38,833 nucleotides of DNA from Gammaproteobacteria bacterium (GTDB lineage Bacteria > Pseudomonadota > Gammaproteobacteria > Nevskiales > Nevskiaceae). A program made the translations under genes and the position numbers. Location of the stretch: NCBI GenBank assembly GCA_022599775.1, contig JAHZLQ010000010.1, positions 1 through 38,833 on the forward strand. Reading direction: 5' to 3'. Below the pieces are notes generated by a model that saw only the letters and a program-made list of their open reading frames with translations, ran no database searches and was not told where the DNA came from. Below, piece by piece: positions 16,738-25,979 of this stretch; positions within the stretch are counted from its first letter, which is position 1; each line of letters begins with the position of its first letter.

Positions 16738-18912
16738 ATGAGCGACGACAGAATCAAGAAAGGCGGCCTGCAAGTGGCCCGAGTGCTTCATGAGCTGATC
16801 GAGCAGCGCGTGCTCCCCGACACCGGTGTCGAGTCCGATGTGTTCTGGAAAGGCGTCGAGGCGATTCTCGGCGAGTTCGCGCCGCGCAACCGCGCCCTGC
16901 TGGTCAAGCGCGACGAACTGCAGGCCAGCATCGACGCCTGGCACCGCGAACGCGCGGGCCAAGCGCTCGACGCCGCGGCCTACAAGGCGTTCCTGGAAGA
17001 CATCGGCTACCTGCTGCCGGAGCCGGCGGACTTCAAGGTCAGCAGCCAGAACGTCGACGACGAAATCGCCGTGCAGGCCGGGCCGCAGCTGGTGGTGCCG
17101 GTGATGAACGCGCGCTATGCGCTCAACGCGGCCAATGCGCGCTGGGGCAGTCTCTACGACGCGCTGTACGGCACCGACGTGATTTCCGAGGACGACGGCG
17201 CCACACGTGCCGGCGGCTACAACCCGGTCCGCGGCGCCAAGGTCATCGCCTACGCCAAGGCCTTCCTCGACGAGGCCGCGCGCCTCGCTGAGGGCAGCCA
17301 CGCGGACGCCGAGTCCTACGCCGTGGTCGACGGCAAACTGCAGCTCACGCTGGCCGGCGGCAAGACCAGCGGTCTGGCGGCGCCCGAAGCCTTCGTCGGC
17401 TATACCGGTGAGGCGTCCGCGCCGGACGCGGTGCTGATCCGCAACAACGGCCTGCATGTCGAGATCCAGATCGATCGTTCCAGCCCGATCGGCCAGACCG
17501 ACGCGGCCGGCGTCAAGGACGTGCTGATGGAATCGGCGATCACCACGATTCAGGACTGCGAGGATTCCGTCGCCGCCGTGGACGCCGAAGACAAGGCCGT
17601 GGTCTACGGCAACTGGCTCGGCCTGATCAAGGGTGATCTGGCAGAAGAAGTCCGGAAGGGCGGCAAGACGCTGACGCGCACGCTCAACCCCGACCGCGAA
17701 TACACCACGCCGGATGGCGGCACACTGACGCTACCGGGCCGCAGCCTGCTGTTCGTGCGCAATGTCGGCCATCTCATGACCACCGACGCGATCCTCGACG
17801 CCGACGGACAGGAAATCCCGGAAGGCATCCTCGACGGCATCGTCACCAGCCTGATCTCGGTGCACGATCTCAAGGGCAACGGCAAATACAGCAACAGCCG
17901 CCGCGGCAGCGTCTACATCGTCAAACCGAAGATGCACGGCCCCGAGGAAGTGCAGTTCACCTGCGACCTGTTCGCCGCCATCGAAGACCTCTACGGCCTG
18001 GACCGCAACACCCTCAAGGTCGGCATCATGGACGAGGAGCGTCGCACCACACTCAACCTCAAGGCCTGCATTCACGTGGCGCGCGAGCGCACGGTGTTCA
18101 TCAACACCGGCTTCCTCGACCGTACCGGCGACGAGATCCACACCAGCATGGAAGCAGGTCCGGTGGTGCGCAAGGCGGACATGAAGCAGGAACCCTGGAT
18201 CGCGGCCTACGAAGACCACAACGTCGATATCGGCCTGGAAACCGGCCTGCAAGGCAAGGCGCAGATCGGCAAGGGCATGTGGGCGATGCCGGATCTGATG
18301 GCGTCGATGATGGACGCCAAGATCGGTCATCCGAAGTCCGGCGCCACCACCGCCTGGGTACCGTCGCCGACGGCCGCCACGCTGCATGCGATCCACTACC
18401 ACAAGGTCAACGTCGCCGAGCGTCAGCAGGAACTGGTCGCGCGCCCGCGCGCCGACTTGGGCAAGCTGCTGACGATCCCGTCGCTGAAGAACACGCCGAC
18501 CGCCGAGGAGATTCAGCAGGAACTCGACAACAACGCGCAGGGCATCCTCGGCTACGTCGTGCGCTGGATCGACGCCGGCGTCGGCTGTTCCAAGGTGCCG
18601 GACATCCACGACGTGGGCCTGATGGAAGACCGCGCCACGCTGCGCATCTCCAGCCAGCACATCGCCAACTGGCTGCGTCACGGCGTCTGCAGCCAGGAAC
18701 AGGTGATGGAAACGATGAAGCGCATGGCCGCCATCGTCGACCGCCAGAATGCGGCCGATCCGGGCTACCAGGCCATGGCCGAGAACTTCGACGACAGTGT
18801 TGCCTTCGCTGCCGCTTGCGATCTGGTGTTCAAGGGTGTGGAGCAGCCCAATGGCTATACCGAGCCGCTGCTGCATGCGCGACGGCGTGAAGCCAAGGCC
18901 AAGTTGCGCTGA
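16738..18912 (+). CDS. glcB: Malate synthase G
   Basis: Condenses glyoxylate with acetyl-CoA to malate in the cytoplasm, for growth on glycolate, acetate or fatty acids. The ATG at 16738 (AAGG six bases upstream) gives 724 aa, matching the single-polypeptide G isoform (723 in E. coli). Catalytic landmarks: Arg341 in [12 protein letters not shown] (E. coli R338) and the general base Asp631 in [15 protein letters not shown], at the same number as in E. coli. Also conserved are [44 protein letters not shown], and the C-terminal [13 protein letters not shown]. It is monocistronic with a strong terminator directly behind it. No isocitrate lyase gene lies in the window. Confidence 0.97.
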   Translation: MSDDRIKKGGLQVARVLHELIEQRVLPDTGVESDVFWKGVEAILGEFAPRNRALLVKRDELQASIDAWHRERAGQALDAAAYKAFLEDIGYLLPEPADFKVSSQNVDDEIAVQAGPQLVVPVMNARYALNAANARWGSLYDALYGTDVISEDDGATRAGGYNPVRGAKVIAYAKAFLDEAARLAEGSHADAESYAVVDGKLQLTLAGGKTSGLAAPEAFVGYTGEASAPDAVLIRNNGLHVEIQIDRSSPIGQTDAAGVKDVLMESAITTIQDCEDSVAAVDAEDKAVVYGNWLGLIKGDLAEEVRKGGKTLTRTLNPDREYTTPDGGTLTLPGRSLLFVRNVGHLMTTDAILDADGQEIPEGILDGIVTSLISVHDLKGNGKYSNSRRGSVYIVKPKMHGPEEVQFTCDLFAAIEDLYGLDRNTLKVGIMDEERRTTLNLKACIHVARERTVFINTGFLDRTGDEIHTSMEAGPVVRKADMKQEPWIAAYEDHNVDIGLETGLQGKAQIGKGMWAMPDLMASMMDAKIGHPKSGATTAWVPSPTAATLHAIHYHKVNVAERQQELVARPRADLGKLLTIPSLKNTPTAEEIQQELDNNAQGILGYVVRWIDAGVGCSKVPDIHDVGLMEDRATLRISSQHIANWLRHGVCSQEQVMETMKRMAAIVDRQNAADPGYQAMAENFDDSVAFAAACDLVFKGVEQPNGYTEPLLHARRREAKAKLR

Positions 18913-18930
18913 ATCGTCGCCTGTTGTTCG

Positions 18931-18959
18931 AAAGCCCCTCCCTGACGAGGGGCTTTTTT
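18931..18959 (+). terminator. Intrinsic terminator of glcB
   Basis: The stem AAAGCCCCTC (18931-18940) pairs with GAGGGGCTTT (18947-18956), loop CCTGAC, and the T-run extends to 18959. It begins 18 bases after the glcB stop. This is a textbook rho-independent terminator. Confidence 0.93.
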
Positions 18960-18995
18960 GTGAATGGCGGTCCGGTCCTCTCAGACAAGCGCCAT

Positions 18996-19095
18996 CGTCA
19001 TTTCGGGGCCCGCGTAGCGGGAACCCGGAATCCACGCCGGGCCACCGAGCGTCGCGTGGATTCCGGATCGAGCCGGCGGCTCGTCCGGAATGACG
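18996..19095. repeat. Nested inverted-repeat intergenic element (about 100 bp)
   Basis: The outer arms CGTCATTTCGG (18996-19006) and CCGGAATGACG (19085-19095) match with one mismatch. The inner arms CCGGAATCCACGC (19025-19037) and GCGTGGATTCCGG (19054-19066) match perfectly. The CGTCATT...AATGACG ends with internal GGAATCCACGC are typical of short palindromic elements scattered between genes in many proteobacteria. It carries no coding capacity and separates the convergent glcB and metallopeptidase genes. Confidence 0.75.
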
Positions 19096-19131
19096 GGGGA
19101 GGCGGACGCAAGCGGTCCTGCGCGTCGAGCT

Positions 19132-20211
19132 TCAGGCTTGCTGCGCGCGAATGGTGTCGTGGACGAATCGGAGCTTGTCGACGGCCGGCGCTGGCAGCAC
19201 GAACGGGTAGGCATCGCCCTGCCCCAGGCTACGGCTGAGGTTATTGAGCAGGAAGGTCAAAGGCGTCCACTTTTCGTACAAAGCGTCGAAATCGAGCTGT
19301 GACGCCCGCGTGTCCCCCAGCACCAGATCCAAGGCCGGCAAATCGGACGCTGCGGGCGTCATCTGCAGGCCGCAATTGGCGGCCGTATCGATGGTGTCGA
19401 GCATGTGCAGATAGTGTGCCCAGGTCTCGGCCCAGTCTTCCCAGGGATGCATGGTTGCGTAGGCGCTGATGAATCGTGCCGACCAGTCCGCCGGCGCGCC
19501 CTGTTCGTAGTGTCGCTGTGCGGCCTCCGCATAGTCTTCGCGCTCGTCGCCGAACAGCGCACGAAACGGCTTGAGTCGCTCACTGTCATCGATCAAACGG
19601 TCCCAGTAATAGTGACCGATCTCGTGACGAAAATGGCCCAGCAGCGTGCGATACGGCTCGTGCAGCTGCAGGCGGCGGCGCTCGCGTTCCGCATCGTCGG
19701 CCTCGGCGATGTTGATCGTGATCACGCCGCCGGCATGGCCGGTCATCACCGGCGCGCTGTCCTCGGCCTGCGGCGGCGGATCGGCCAGAAACTCGAATAC
19801 CAGGCCATGCTCCGGGTCCTCGCTGGTATCGGCCACGGGCAGCCGCAGCTCCAGCAGACTGTAGATCAGGCGACGCTTGGCGGATTCCAGATTGACCCAG
19901 GCGTCGTGGTGGCCTTCGAGATCCAGATCCGGAATCGTGCGCGTGAGACGGCAGGACACGCATTGCGGATTCGGGTCGTCCACGGGCACGGCCCAGTTGC
20001 AGAAACCCTGCACCGCGTCGTGTTCGCACAAGCGGTACCGCCGCTTGGCGAGCGCGGGGGCCTCCGGTGCCCACAAGCCGCCGTCGAGCGGCCGGATCGA
20101 GGTGATCACGCCGACGTCCGGCAGAAACGCAAGCTTGGCGCCACAACTCAGGCATTGGTCGTTCTGGAAGAAAACGACGATTTCGCAATGTCCGCAACGA
20201 AAGAGATTCAA
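19132..20211 (-). CDS. Zinc-ribbon putative metallopeptidase
   Basis: 359-aa cytoplasmic protein of the family annotated as a zinc-binding metallopeptidase with an N-terminal zinc ribbon. The ribbon cysteines are Cys6/Cys9 (FRCGHCEI) and Cys20/Cys23 (QCLSCGAKL). A second Cys cluster is Cys62, Cys71, Cys84 and Cys87. The peptidase motif HExxH is H196-E-I-G-H200 in FRHEIGHYYWDRL, with a downstream glutamate in EDWAETWAHYLHMLDT as the likely third ligand. Substrate unknown. Its ATG overlaps the stop of the HAD phosphatase upstream by four bases, so it is translationally coupled as the last gene of a four-gene unit. Confidence 0.88.
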   Translation of the reverse strand: MNLFRCGHCEIVVFFQNDQCLSCGAKLAFLPDVGVITSIRPLDGGLWAPEAPALAKRRYRLCEHDAVQGFCNWAVPVDDPNPQCVSCRLTRTIPDLDLEGHHDAWVNLESAKRRLIYSLLELRLPVADTSEDPEHGLVFEFLADPPPQAEDSAPVMTGHAGGVITINIAEADDAERERRRLQLHEPYRTLLGHFRHEIGHYYWDRLIDDSERLKPFRALFGDEREDYAEAAQRHYEQGAPADWSARFISAYATMHPWEDWAETWAHYLHMLDTIDTAANCGLQMTPAASDLPALDLVLGDTRASQLDFDALYEKWTPLTFLLNNLSRSLGQGDAYPFVLPAPAVDKLRFVHDTIRAQQA

Positions 20212-20915
20212 TCCGATCTACCTGATTCCAGTGGGTCCGGCCACAGTGTGCTCCGGCACCGATGAATCCAGTCTGGCAGGGCCGCAAATCCGGGCAGGCG
20301 CCCGTCGGCATCGTCGATCGGCTCCTGCGCAGGATACCCGTGTTCGAGCACGACCACCGGCATGCCGGCCGCGCGCGCCGCGAGTATGTCGGTTCGCGAG
20401 TCACCGACCATCAGGCTGTCGCGTGCCTCGCAACCCGCTTCGCGCGCAAGCCACAGCAGGGGCGCGGCATCGGGCTTTCTCGTGGGCAGTGCGTCCCCGC
20501 CAAGCCAGGCCCGAAAGTGTGGCGCCAGGCCCAGAGCCGTCAGCAGCGGTTCGACATGGCGATGCGGCTTGTTGGTGCAGACCGCGAGCTTGGCGCCCTG
20601 TTGCGCCAGCGCATCGAGCGCTTCCACGGTTCCCGGATAGACGCGCGTCTGCAAGCACAGGCAGTCGCCGTAGTGCCGCATGAAACGCTCGAACTCGCGC
20701 TCCGCCAGCACGGAGGCGTCGGGCCGTCCGGCCCAGGCCAGCGCCGAGCCGAGCAGCTGCCGTGCGCCGTGACCGACCCAGGCACGGATGCGCGCCTCAC
20801 CGGGCGACGGCAGGCCGAGTTCTCCCAGCGTGCGGCCCACGGCTTCGGCCAGATCCGGCGCGGAGTCGACCAGGGTGCCATCGAGATCGAATATGACCAG
20901 TGCAGGTTTTTTCAT
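20208..20915 (-). CDS. gph: HAD hydrolase, phosphoglycolate phosphatase-like
   Basis: Haloacid-dehalogenase superfamily phosphatase of 235 aa. By similarity to Gph it removes phosphate from 2-phosphoglycolate arising from DNA repair; related sugar phosphatases cannot be excluded. Motif I is FDLDGTLVDS (Asp10, Asp12), motif II Thr114 in AVCTNKP, motif III Lys147 in PTRKPDA, and motif IV GDSRTD (Asp172, Asp176). The cap domain lies at about 20-90, as in subclass IA. It lies 12 bp after the flavoprotein gene and overlaps the metallopeptidase gene by four bases. The C-terminus (about 205-235) is longer and less conserved than in most Gph proteins. Confidence 0.85.
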   Translation of the reverse strand: MKKPALVIFDLDGTLVDSAPDLAEAVGRTLGELGLPSPGEARIRAWVGHGARQLLGSALAWAGRPDASVLAEREFERFMRHYGDCLCLQTRVYPGTVEALDALAQQGAKLAVCTNKPHRHVEPLLTALGLAPHFRAWLGGDALPTRKPDAAPLLWLAREAGCEARDSLMVGDSRTDILAARAAGMPVVVLEHGYPAQEPIDDADGRLPGFAALPDWIHRCRSTLWPDPLESGRSD

Positions 20916-20927
20916 GCGGCTAGGGTC

Positions 20928-22355
20928 TCAACCACCGGGCCCGCAGTCCATGCAACCCGGCACCGGCTCCTCGCCCATCTGCATGTTGCGCAACAGACTG
21001 CGCAGCCCACTGCGCAAGCCTTCCTCGATCACCGGGTGGTAGAACGGCATGTCGAGCATCGTCGACACCTTCAGCTTCTGCTGCACGCTCCAGGCCAGCA
21101 GGTGGGCCAGGTGCTCGGCATTGGGGGCGATCAGCTCGGCGCCCAGAAACCGGCCGCTGTGCGGGCAGCCGTAGAGCTTGGCGAAACCGCGATTACGATT
21201 GATCACGCGGCTGCGTCCCTGGTTTTCGAACGACAGGCTGGCTTCACGATATGGCCGGCCGGCCGCCTCGAGTACGGCGCTGCCAGCGCCGACGACCGCG
21301 ATCTGCGGGTCGCTGAACAGGATCTGCAGAGCGGCGCGTCGCGGATAGCGTCGAACGTCGGGGTATCGCCCCGCATTGAGCCCCGCGAAACGTCCATCGT
21401 CGGCGGCCTCGTGCAGCAGCGGCAGTTCGCCGTCGGCGTCACCGGCGATGAAGATGTGATCGAGCGAGCAGCGCAAGGTTTGACGGTCGAATTCGGGCAC
21501 GCCGTGCTTGTCGAGTTTCAGCCCTGTGTTTTCCAAGCCGAGCTGCGACACATTCGGCCGGCGCCCTGTGGCCGCCAGCAGATAATCGAAACGCTCCTGA
21601 TGGCTCTGCCCGCCTTGGGTCCAGCGCAGCAGTACCTGGTCGCCGTCGCGTTGGGGCGTTTCCAGCTCCGATTCCGCGCTCCAGAGCATTTCGTCCTCGA
21701 ACAGCCTGAGTGCGTAGTCGATCACCGCCTGATCCTTGAGCAGACCGACCGAGCGCCCCTTGTCGAACAGGCGCACCCGCACGCCAAGACGATGCAGCGC
21801 CTGACCGAGCTCCAGCCCGATGACGCCGGTACCGACCACCGCCACGGATTCGGGCAGACTCCGCCATTCGAAGACCTGCTCGTTGGCGACCAAGCGATCG
21901 CCCAGCACACGCCAAGGCTCGGGAATGGATGGCGATGATCCGGTGGCGATGATGATGCGCTCGGCTTCGAGCTCACGCCCGTCGTCGAGGCGCAGTCGAT
22001 GGTCGTCAACGAAACGGGCGTGCGCACTGATGCGATGTCGCGCCGGAAACGCCTCGATATCTTCCAGCGTCAGGCGCACGAAGCGATCCCGTTCCTCGCG
22101 CACACGGCGCATCACCGCCGCCCCATCGATCCGCGGGGGCTCGGTGCGTACGCCGAACACGTTCGCTTCGCGCACCGCATGCGCGGCATCGGCTGCGGCG
22201 ATCAGCAATTTCGACGGCATGCAGCCCGCGCGCGCGCAGGTGGTACCGCCGGGACCACCCTCGATCAGCAGTACGCTGTCCGTACGTTTGCGTGCCTGGC
22301 GATAGGCGGACAGACCGGCGGTGCCGGCCCCGATGATGGCGATTTGGGTCTTCAC
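20928..22355 (-). CDS. Dihydrolipoamide dehydrogenase-like flavoprotein
   Basis: Class I pyridine nucleotide-disulfide oxidoreductase, 475 aa. FAD-binding GAGTAGLSA (9-17), redox-active disulfide Cys40-x4-Cys45 in TTCARAGCMPSK, central ATGSSPSIP, NAD-binding VVGTGVIGLELGQALHRLG, second FAD motif IFIAGDADGELPLLHEA, and C-terminal dimerisation domain with the catalytic His-Glu region FYHPVIEEGL. The family moves electrons between NAD(P)H and a disulfide or quinone. Unlike true Lpd it is not beside 2-oxo-acid dehydrogenase genes and ends in an extra CMDCGPGG tail. The electron acceptor is therefore unknown. It overlaps the small gene upstream by four bases and belongs to the 22657-19132 operon. 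Confidence 0.85.
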   Translation of the reverse strand: MKTQIAIIGAGTAGLSAYRQARKRTDSVLLIEGGPGGTTCARAGCMPSKLLIAAADAAHAVREANVFGVRTEPPRIDGAAVMRRVREERDRFVRLTLEDIEAFPARHRISAHARFVDDHRLRLDDGRELEAERIIIATGSSPSIPEPWRVLGDRLVANEQVFEWRSLPESVAVVGTGVIGLELGQALHRLGVRVRLFDKGRSVGLLKDQAVIDYALRLFEDEMLWSAESELETPQRDGDQVLLRWTQGGQSHQERFDYLLAATGRRPNVSQLGLENTGLKLDKHGVPEFDRQTLRCSLDHIFIAGDADGELPLLHEAADDGRFAGLNAGRYPDVRRYPRRAALQILFSDPQIAVVGAGSAVLEAAGRPYREASLSFENQGRSRVINRNRGFAKLYGCPHSGRFLGAELIAPNAEHLAHLLAWSVQQKLKVSTMLDMPFYHPVIEEGLRSGLRSLLRNMQMGEEPVPGCMDCGPGG

Positions 22356-22657
22356 GACATTCGGACCTTGTCAGTTGGGCTTGGCTGCACGCCGATCCGT
22401 TTCCACACGATCGAGGGAACGCTGAAGTGCTCGTCGACCGAGCGGTGATCGGTCAGCCCGCAGGCTTCTCTTTGCACCAGAAACTGCCACAAGCTGTCCG
22501 CTGCGACCTGAACGAGCGCCGCGTGTACTGCGCAGCCGCGCCGATCTCCGGCCCCGACTGCCTCGTAGGTCTCCAGGGCAAGCAGCGCCGTTTCCAGAAC
22601 GCGACCGGCGCGTCCGAGTGCGGATGTACGATCGGCGGCCGTCAGACGCTGAATCAT
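22352..22657 (-). CDS. Small helical protein of unknown function
   Basis: 101-aa, mainly helical cytoplasmic protein and first gene of the operon with the Lpd-like flavoprotein, to which it is coupled by a four-base overlap. Recognisable stretches are ALGRAGRVLETALLALETYE and DSLWQFLVQREACGLTDHR, followed by VPSIVWKRIG. This layout recalls a small proteobacterial family of unknown function (possibly DUF6665, not certain). No metal site or catalytic motif is evident. ATG at 22657 has only a weak GGA upstream. Confidence 0.7.
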   Translation of the reverse strand: MIQRLTAADRTSALGRAGRVLETALLALETYEAVGAGDRRGCAVHAALVQVAADSLWQFLVQREACGLTDHRSVDEHFSVPSIVWKRIGVQPSPTDKVRMS

Positions 22658-22749
22658 CGGGGTTTCCGGGCAATCGAGTTCGCGCGCCGTTCAGTCCCGG
22701 CTCAGAAACGCCGGCTAGGGTCACGGCTCATGAACTCGGAAAGCTTGAC

Positions 22750-23067
22750 ATGAGATCGACACGAAACAAGTGGATGGCCGCCCTGATCGCAGCTGCGCTG
22801 CTGGCGCCGCCGATCACCGCGATGGCACAGCCGGGGCACGGCGAACTGCCACCCGGCCTGCAGAAGAAGGTGCAGCGCGGAGAGCCGCTGCCGCCAGGCT
22901 GGAAGAAGAAGCTATATCCCGGCGCCTATCTCGACCGGGACCTGTATGCCTATGCGCAGGTGATCAGCCCGGTGGACCGCCACGGCCGCATGGTGGTGCG
23001 TATCGAAGACGAAACCTTGCGGCTCGTGGCCTCGACCCTGGAGATCGTCGACATCCTCACGCGCTGA
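22750..23067 (+). CDS. Small exported protein, RcnB/CigR-like
   Basis: 105-aa protein with a clear signal peptide (MRSTRNKWMAALIAAALLAPPITAMAQ). The mature part has a repeated motif LPPGLQKKVQRGEPLPPGWKKKL, then a short domain ending VVRIEDETLRLVASTLEIVDIL. This arrangement occurs in periplasmic RcnB/anti-virulence-regulator-like proteins; function here is unknown. The start is supported by GGAAAG six bases before the ATG at 22750. It is divergent from the flavoprotein operon (92 bp) and converges on msrA. Confidence 0.78.
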   Translation: MRSTRNKWMAALIAAALLAPPITAMAQPGHGELPPGLQKKVQRGEPLPPGWKKKLYPGAYLDRDLYAYAQVISPVDRHGRMVVRIEDETLRLVASTLEIVDILTR

Positions 23068-23089
23068 GCAATTGACATCGTCGGTCCAC

Positions 23090-23707
23090 TCAGGGTTTCA
23101 GGCGATCGCCGAAGTACTCCCGAAGTTTGTCCACCTTGGGCAATGCCACGGCCGCGATATACGGCTGCCCCGGATGCTGGGACGCGTAGTTCTGATGGTA
23201 GGCCTCGGCCTCGAAGAAATCCTGCAGCGGTTCCAGCCGCGTCACGATCGGTGAGGAGAAAACGCGGGCGGCGTCCAGCTGCGCAATGTAGCGTTCCGCC
23301 ACCGTCTTCTGAAGATCGTTCTGATAGAAGATCGCAGAACGGTACTGGGTGCCAACGTCGTTGCCCTGACGATTGAGCTGCGTGGGATCGTGCGCGATCG
23401 AGAAGAAGATGCGCAGCAACTCGCCGTACGAGGTTTTCGCGGGGTCATATTCGATCTGCACGACTTCCGCATGCTCGGTGGTTCCGCTGCAGACCGCCGT
23501 GTAATCGGCGGTCTCGGCGCTGCCGCCCGAATAGCCGTTGACGACCTTGTTCACGCCGTCCAGATCCTGATAGACGGCTTCCACGCACCAGAAGCAGCCA
23601 CCGGCCAATATTGCGAGCTGTGGCCCCGAGGTTTCGGGCGCGGGATTGAACTCCGCCACCGGGAATTCGCTGGGCTTGATCTTGAGACTGCTGCCGAACA
23701 GGGCCAT
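23090..23707 (-). CDS. msrA: Peptide methionine sulfoxide reductase A
   Basis: Reduces methionine-S-sulfoxide in proteins and free methionine, repairing oxidative damage, with thioredoxin as usual reductant. The 205-aa product has the catalytic GGCFWC motif (Cys38 nucleophile, Cys41 next to it), then EAVYQDLDGV, GYSGGSAETADYTAVCSGTTEHAEVV, and the C-terminal YHQNYASQHPGQPY. ATG at 23707 is preferred because GGAG lies nine bases upstream; a TTG at 23722 would add five residues. There is no signal peptide, so it is cytoplasmic. It follows the GMC oxidoreductase gene by 63 bp and may share its transcript. Confidence 0.95.
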   Translation of the reverse strand: MALFGSSLKIKPSEFPVAEFNPAPETSGPQLAILAGGCFWCVEAVYQDLDGVNKVVNGYSGGSAETADYTAVCSGTTEHAEVVQIEYDPAKTSYGELLRIFFSIAHDPTQLNRQGNDVGTQYRSAIFYQNDLQKTVAERYIAQLDAARVFSSPIVTRLEPLQDFFEAEAYHQNYASQHPGQPYIAAVALPKVDKLREYFGDRLKP

Positions 23708-23770
23708 GGCGACGCGCTCCAAAGACGTAGACCCACACTATTGGGGCCGCTGGCGACAACGGCAAGTCGA

Positions 23771-25318
23771 TCAGGCCAGATCCTCGGCGAGCTTGCGAGC
23801 GTTGCGCAGCGAAAAGCCGTAGATGCTTTCCTGCGGATTGGCGCCAATCGAGGTCGGGAAGATCGAGCCGTCGATCACGCTGAGACCGGCGAGCGTGTGG
23901 TGCCGTCCGTAGGAATCGACCACGGAACTGCGCGGCTCGGTGCCCATCAGCGCGCCGCCCATCACGTGCGCAGAGCCGTACTGGACGCCACTCCCCTGCC
24001 CGGCCAGCCATGTGCGCGCCTCGTCGGCACTGTGTAATGGCTGCGCGGCGCTGTGCCAGGGCACCACGTAGTCCGCCCCGGCCGCGAACTGCACGTCGAT
24101 CATCGTTTCCATTCCGCGCACAAAGCCCTCCCGCACATAGTCGGTAAGCGGATAGTCCAGAACCTCCTCGCCGTCTTCGTCCAGCTCCACCGAACCACCC
24201 GGCGAGCGTTCGTCGAAACCGTCCCGCAACAAGGCGATTTCCGAATGCAGATTGCGGAAGTGGTGCACATAGTCGCCATGGGCCGCGCCCAGACTCTTGT
24301 CGAACAGGCCGATGGCGAACACCGGCTGCAACGGTGTGGTTTCGAGCTTGAAGCCGATGCGGCCGTCGTCCGGCCACAGGAAATGATCACTGTAGGTGGA
24401 CTGGGGCGCACCGCGCCAACCGTCAACCGTGTCCGGCATGATCGCGAGTACGCCGCTGACCGGGTGCAGGAAGGTGCGCTTGCCGGTCATTCCGGACCGG
24501 TCCGGCACTTCCGACCGCATCAGCAGCCCCGGCGTACGGATCGATCCCGCCGCCGCGACCACGTGCCGCGCACTGACTTCGACACGGCGCGCGGTCTTGT
24601 CGATGCCGTTTTCCGCATAGGCCACACCGACCACACCGGTGGCGCGCTTGCCGTCATGCACGATGCGTTCGACACGAACGCGGTAGACCAGAGTGGCGCC
24701 ATTCTCCAGCGCCGCCGGCACGGTGGTCACCAGCATCGACTGCTTGGCGTTGATCGGACAACCGAGCCCGCAGAGACCGGTATTGGCACATCCGCGCACA
24801 TTTCGTTTCATCCGGCTGTGGCTGTAGCCCAGCTTCTCGCAGCCGCGCGCCAGCGCCGCGTTGTTCTCGTTCGGCGGAAAGCTTTCCCAGGGCGTGATGG
24901 ACAGGCGCTGCTCGACCGCGTCGAAATAAGGCGCCAATTGCTCCACGCTGATGTCGGCGACGCCGTACTGCCCGGCCCAGTGCGCCAGCGTTTGTGATGG
25001 CGTACGGAAACTGGACGTCCAGTTGACCACCGTCGTGCCGCCGACGGTTCGGCCCTGAAACACCGAAATCGCCTTGTCCTTGGTGCGCTGCGCGCCGCCT
25101 TGCTGGTACAGCATCGGGAACGAAACACCTTCGTTCTGCGAGAAATTGGCAGCCGTGTTGTAGTTGCCGGCCTCGAGCATCACCACCTTGAGCCCGGCGC
25201 GGGACAGGGTTTCGGCAGCGAATCCGCCACCGGCGCCGGTACCGACGATGACCACATCGGCATTCAGCTTGAGATCCTGATCCAGTCGTGCCGCATCGAT
25301 CGTCTGATTGGCTTTCAT
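23771..25318 (-). CDS. GMC-family oxidoreductase
   Basis: FAD-dependent alcohol or sugar dehydrogenase of the glucose-methanol-choline family, about 515 aa. N-terminal dinucleotide motif VIVGTGAGGGFAAETL (about 23-38), FAD-contact region FQGRTVGGTTVVNW, a Cys-rich stretch GCANTGLCGLGCP, and the C-terminal signature with His451 (SAHVMGG) and about Asn494 (IFPTSIGANPQES), the expected catalytic pair. It is the catalytic partner of the small subunit encoded just upstream; such pairs feed electrons to a membrane cytochrome or quinone. Substrate unknown. The ATG at 25318 is listed, but a GTG at 25327 overlaps the upstream stop (GTGA) and is equally plausible. No cytochrome subunit gene is adjacent. 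Confidence 0.88.
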   Translation of the reverse strand: MKANQTIDAARLDQDLKLNADVVIVGTGAGGGFAAETLSRAGLKVVMLEAGNYNTAANFSQNEGVSFPMLYQQGGAQRTKDKAISVFQGRTVGGTTVVNWTSSFRTPSQTLAHWAGQYGVADISVEQLAPYFDAVEQRLSITPWESFPPNENNAALARGCEKLGYSHSRMKRNVRGCANTGLCGLGCPINAKQSMLVTTVPAALENGATLVYRVRVERIVHDGKRATGVVGVAYAENGIDKTARRVEVSARHVVAAAGSIRTPGLLMRSEVPDRSGMTGKRTFLHPVSGVLAIMPDTVDGWRGAPQSTYSDHFLWPDDGRIGFKLETTPLQPVFAIGLFDKSLGAAHGDYVHHFRNLHSEIALLRDGFDERSPGGSVELDEDGEEVLDYPLTDYVREGFVRGMETMIDVQFAAGADYVVPWHSAAQPLHSADEARTWLAGQGSGVQYGSAHVMGGALMGTEPRSSVVDSYGRHHTLAGLSVIDGSIFPTSIGANPQESIYGFSLRNARKLAEDLA

Positions 25319-25323
25319 CACGC

Positions 25324-25923
25324 TCACCCGTTGTCGACGCGGTCGATGACCGGTCCCGGGTAGCCGATGGCCGCCCAGCTGCGACGGTCGCCGTAGTAGC
25401 CCGTACAGACCAGATCGTGCAGTGCGATGAACACCGTCCGCTTGAGCGCATAGCCGCTGCCACGCAGCGCCAGCAGGCGCGACTGCAAGGCCGCGCGCTC
25501 GACGGCACTCCAGGACTGCCACTGGCCGATCAACAGCCAGCGCGTCGGTGCCGCGCCGAGCATCGCCAGCAACTGCAGCGTCTCTTCGCGCAGCGCCTGC
25601 GGCATGCCGTCGATCGCCTGATCGACGTTCTCCACAATCCAGTGCAGCGTCTCGCCGCGACGGGCGGCATCCGTCGGCAGCAGCGTCTCGAACACCGCGT
25701 CGGCCACTCTCGCCAGCATCTGTTGCTGGGCGGCGTCGAGGCGCTTTCCGTCGAACAGCGGCTGCGCGGTGCCATCGGTCAGTCGCGTCGCGACCCAGCC
25801 GCCGGCCGCGAACAGGGCTACGCCCATGCCGCCGCCAATCAATACACTGCGGCGGCTGACGCCCGCCTGCCGGCAACGGCCAAGCGTGTTGGCGACATCG
25901 TCGCGTCGCGAAATCGACTGCAT
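25324..25923 (-). CDS. Gluconate 2-dehydrogenase subunit 3-like protein, Tat signal
   Basis: 199-aa small subunit of a GMC dehydrogenase complex. The start ATG at 25923 has a very strong GGAGGAG six bases upstream. The N-terminus carries a twin-arginine-type signal, SRRSVLIGGGMGVALFAAGG (about 24-43), so the folded flavoprotein partner may be exported with it. The mature part has the family signature ALKRTVFIALHDLVCTGYYG, then WAAIGYPGPVI. It lies directly upstream of the GMC gene, possibly overlapping it by GTGA. It is divergent from the lipoprotein gene at 26124. Confidence 0.85.
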   Translation of the reverse strand: MQSISRRDDVANTLGRCRQAGVSRRSVLIGGGMGVALFAAGGWVATRLTDGTAQPLFDGKRLDAAQQQMLARVADAVFETLLPTDAARRGETLHWIVENVDQAIDGMPQALREETLQLLAMLGAAPTRWLLIGQWQSWSAVERAALQSRLLALRGSGYALKRTVFIALHDLVCTGYYGDRRSWAAIGYPGPVIDRVDNG

Positions 25924-25979
25924 CGAGTTCTCCTCCCGTGTCATTCGGTTTTCTCGGCTTACCGGCAGCGCGGCAGCCA

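Noticed and set aside
20262-21938. Plus-strand frame of 558 codons across the phosphatase and flavoprotein genes
   Set aside because: Spans two well-supported minus-strand genes; no recognisable domain.
20928-22355. Assignment as lpdA of the pyruvate dehydrogenase complex
   Set aside because: No E1/E2 genes nearby, an unusual C-terminal tail and a different operon context.
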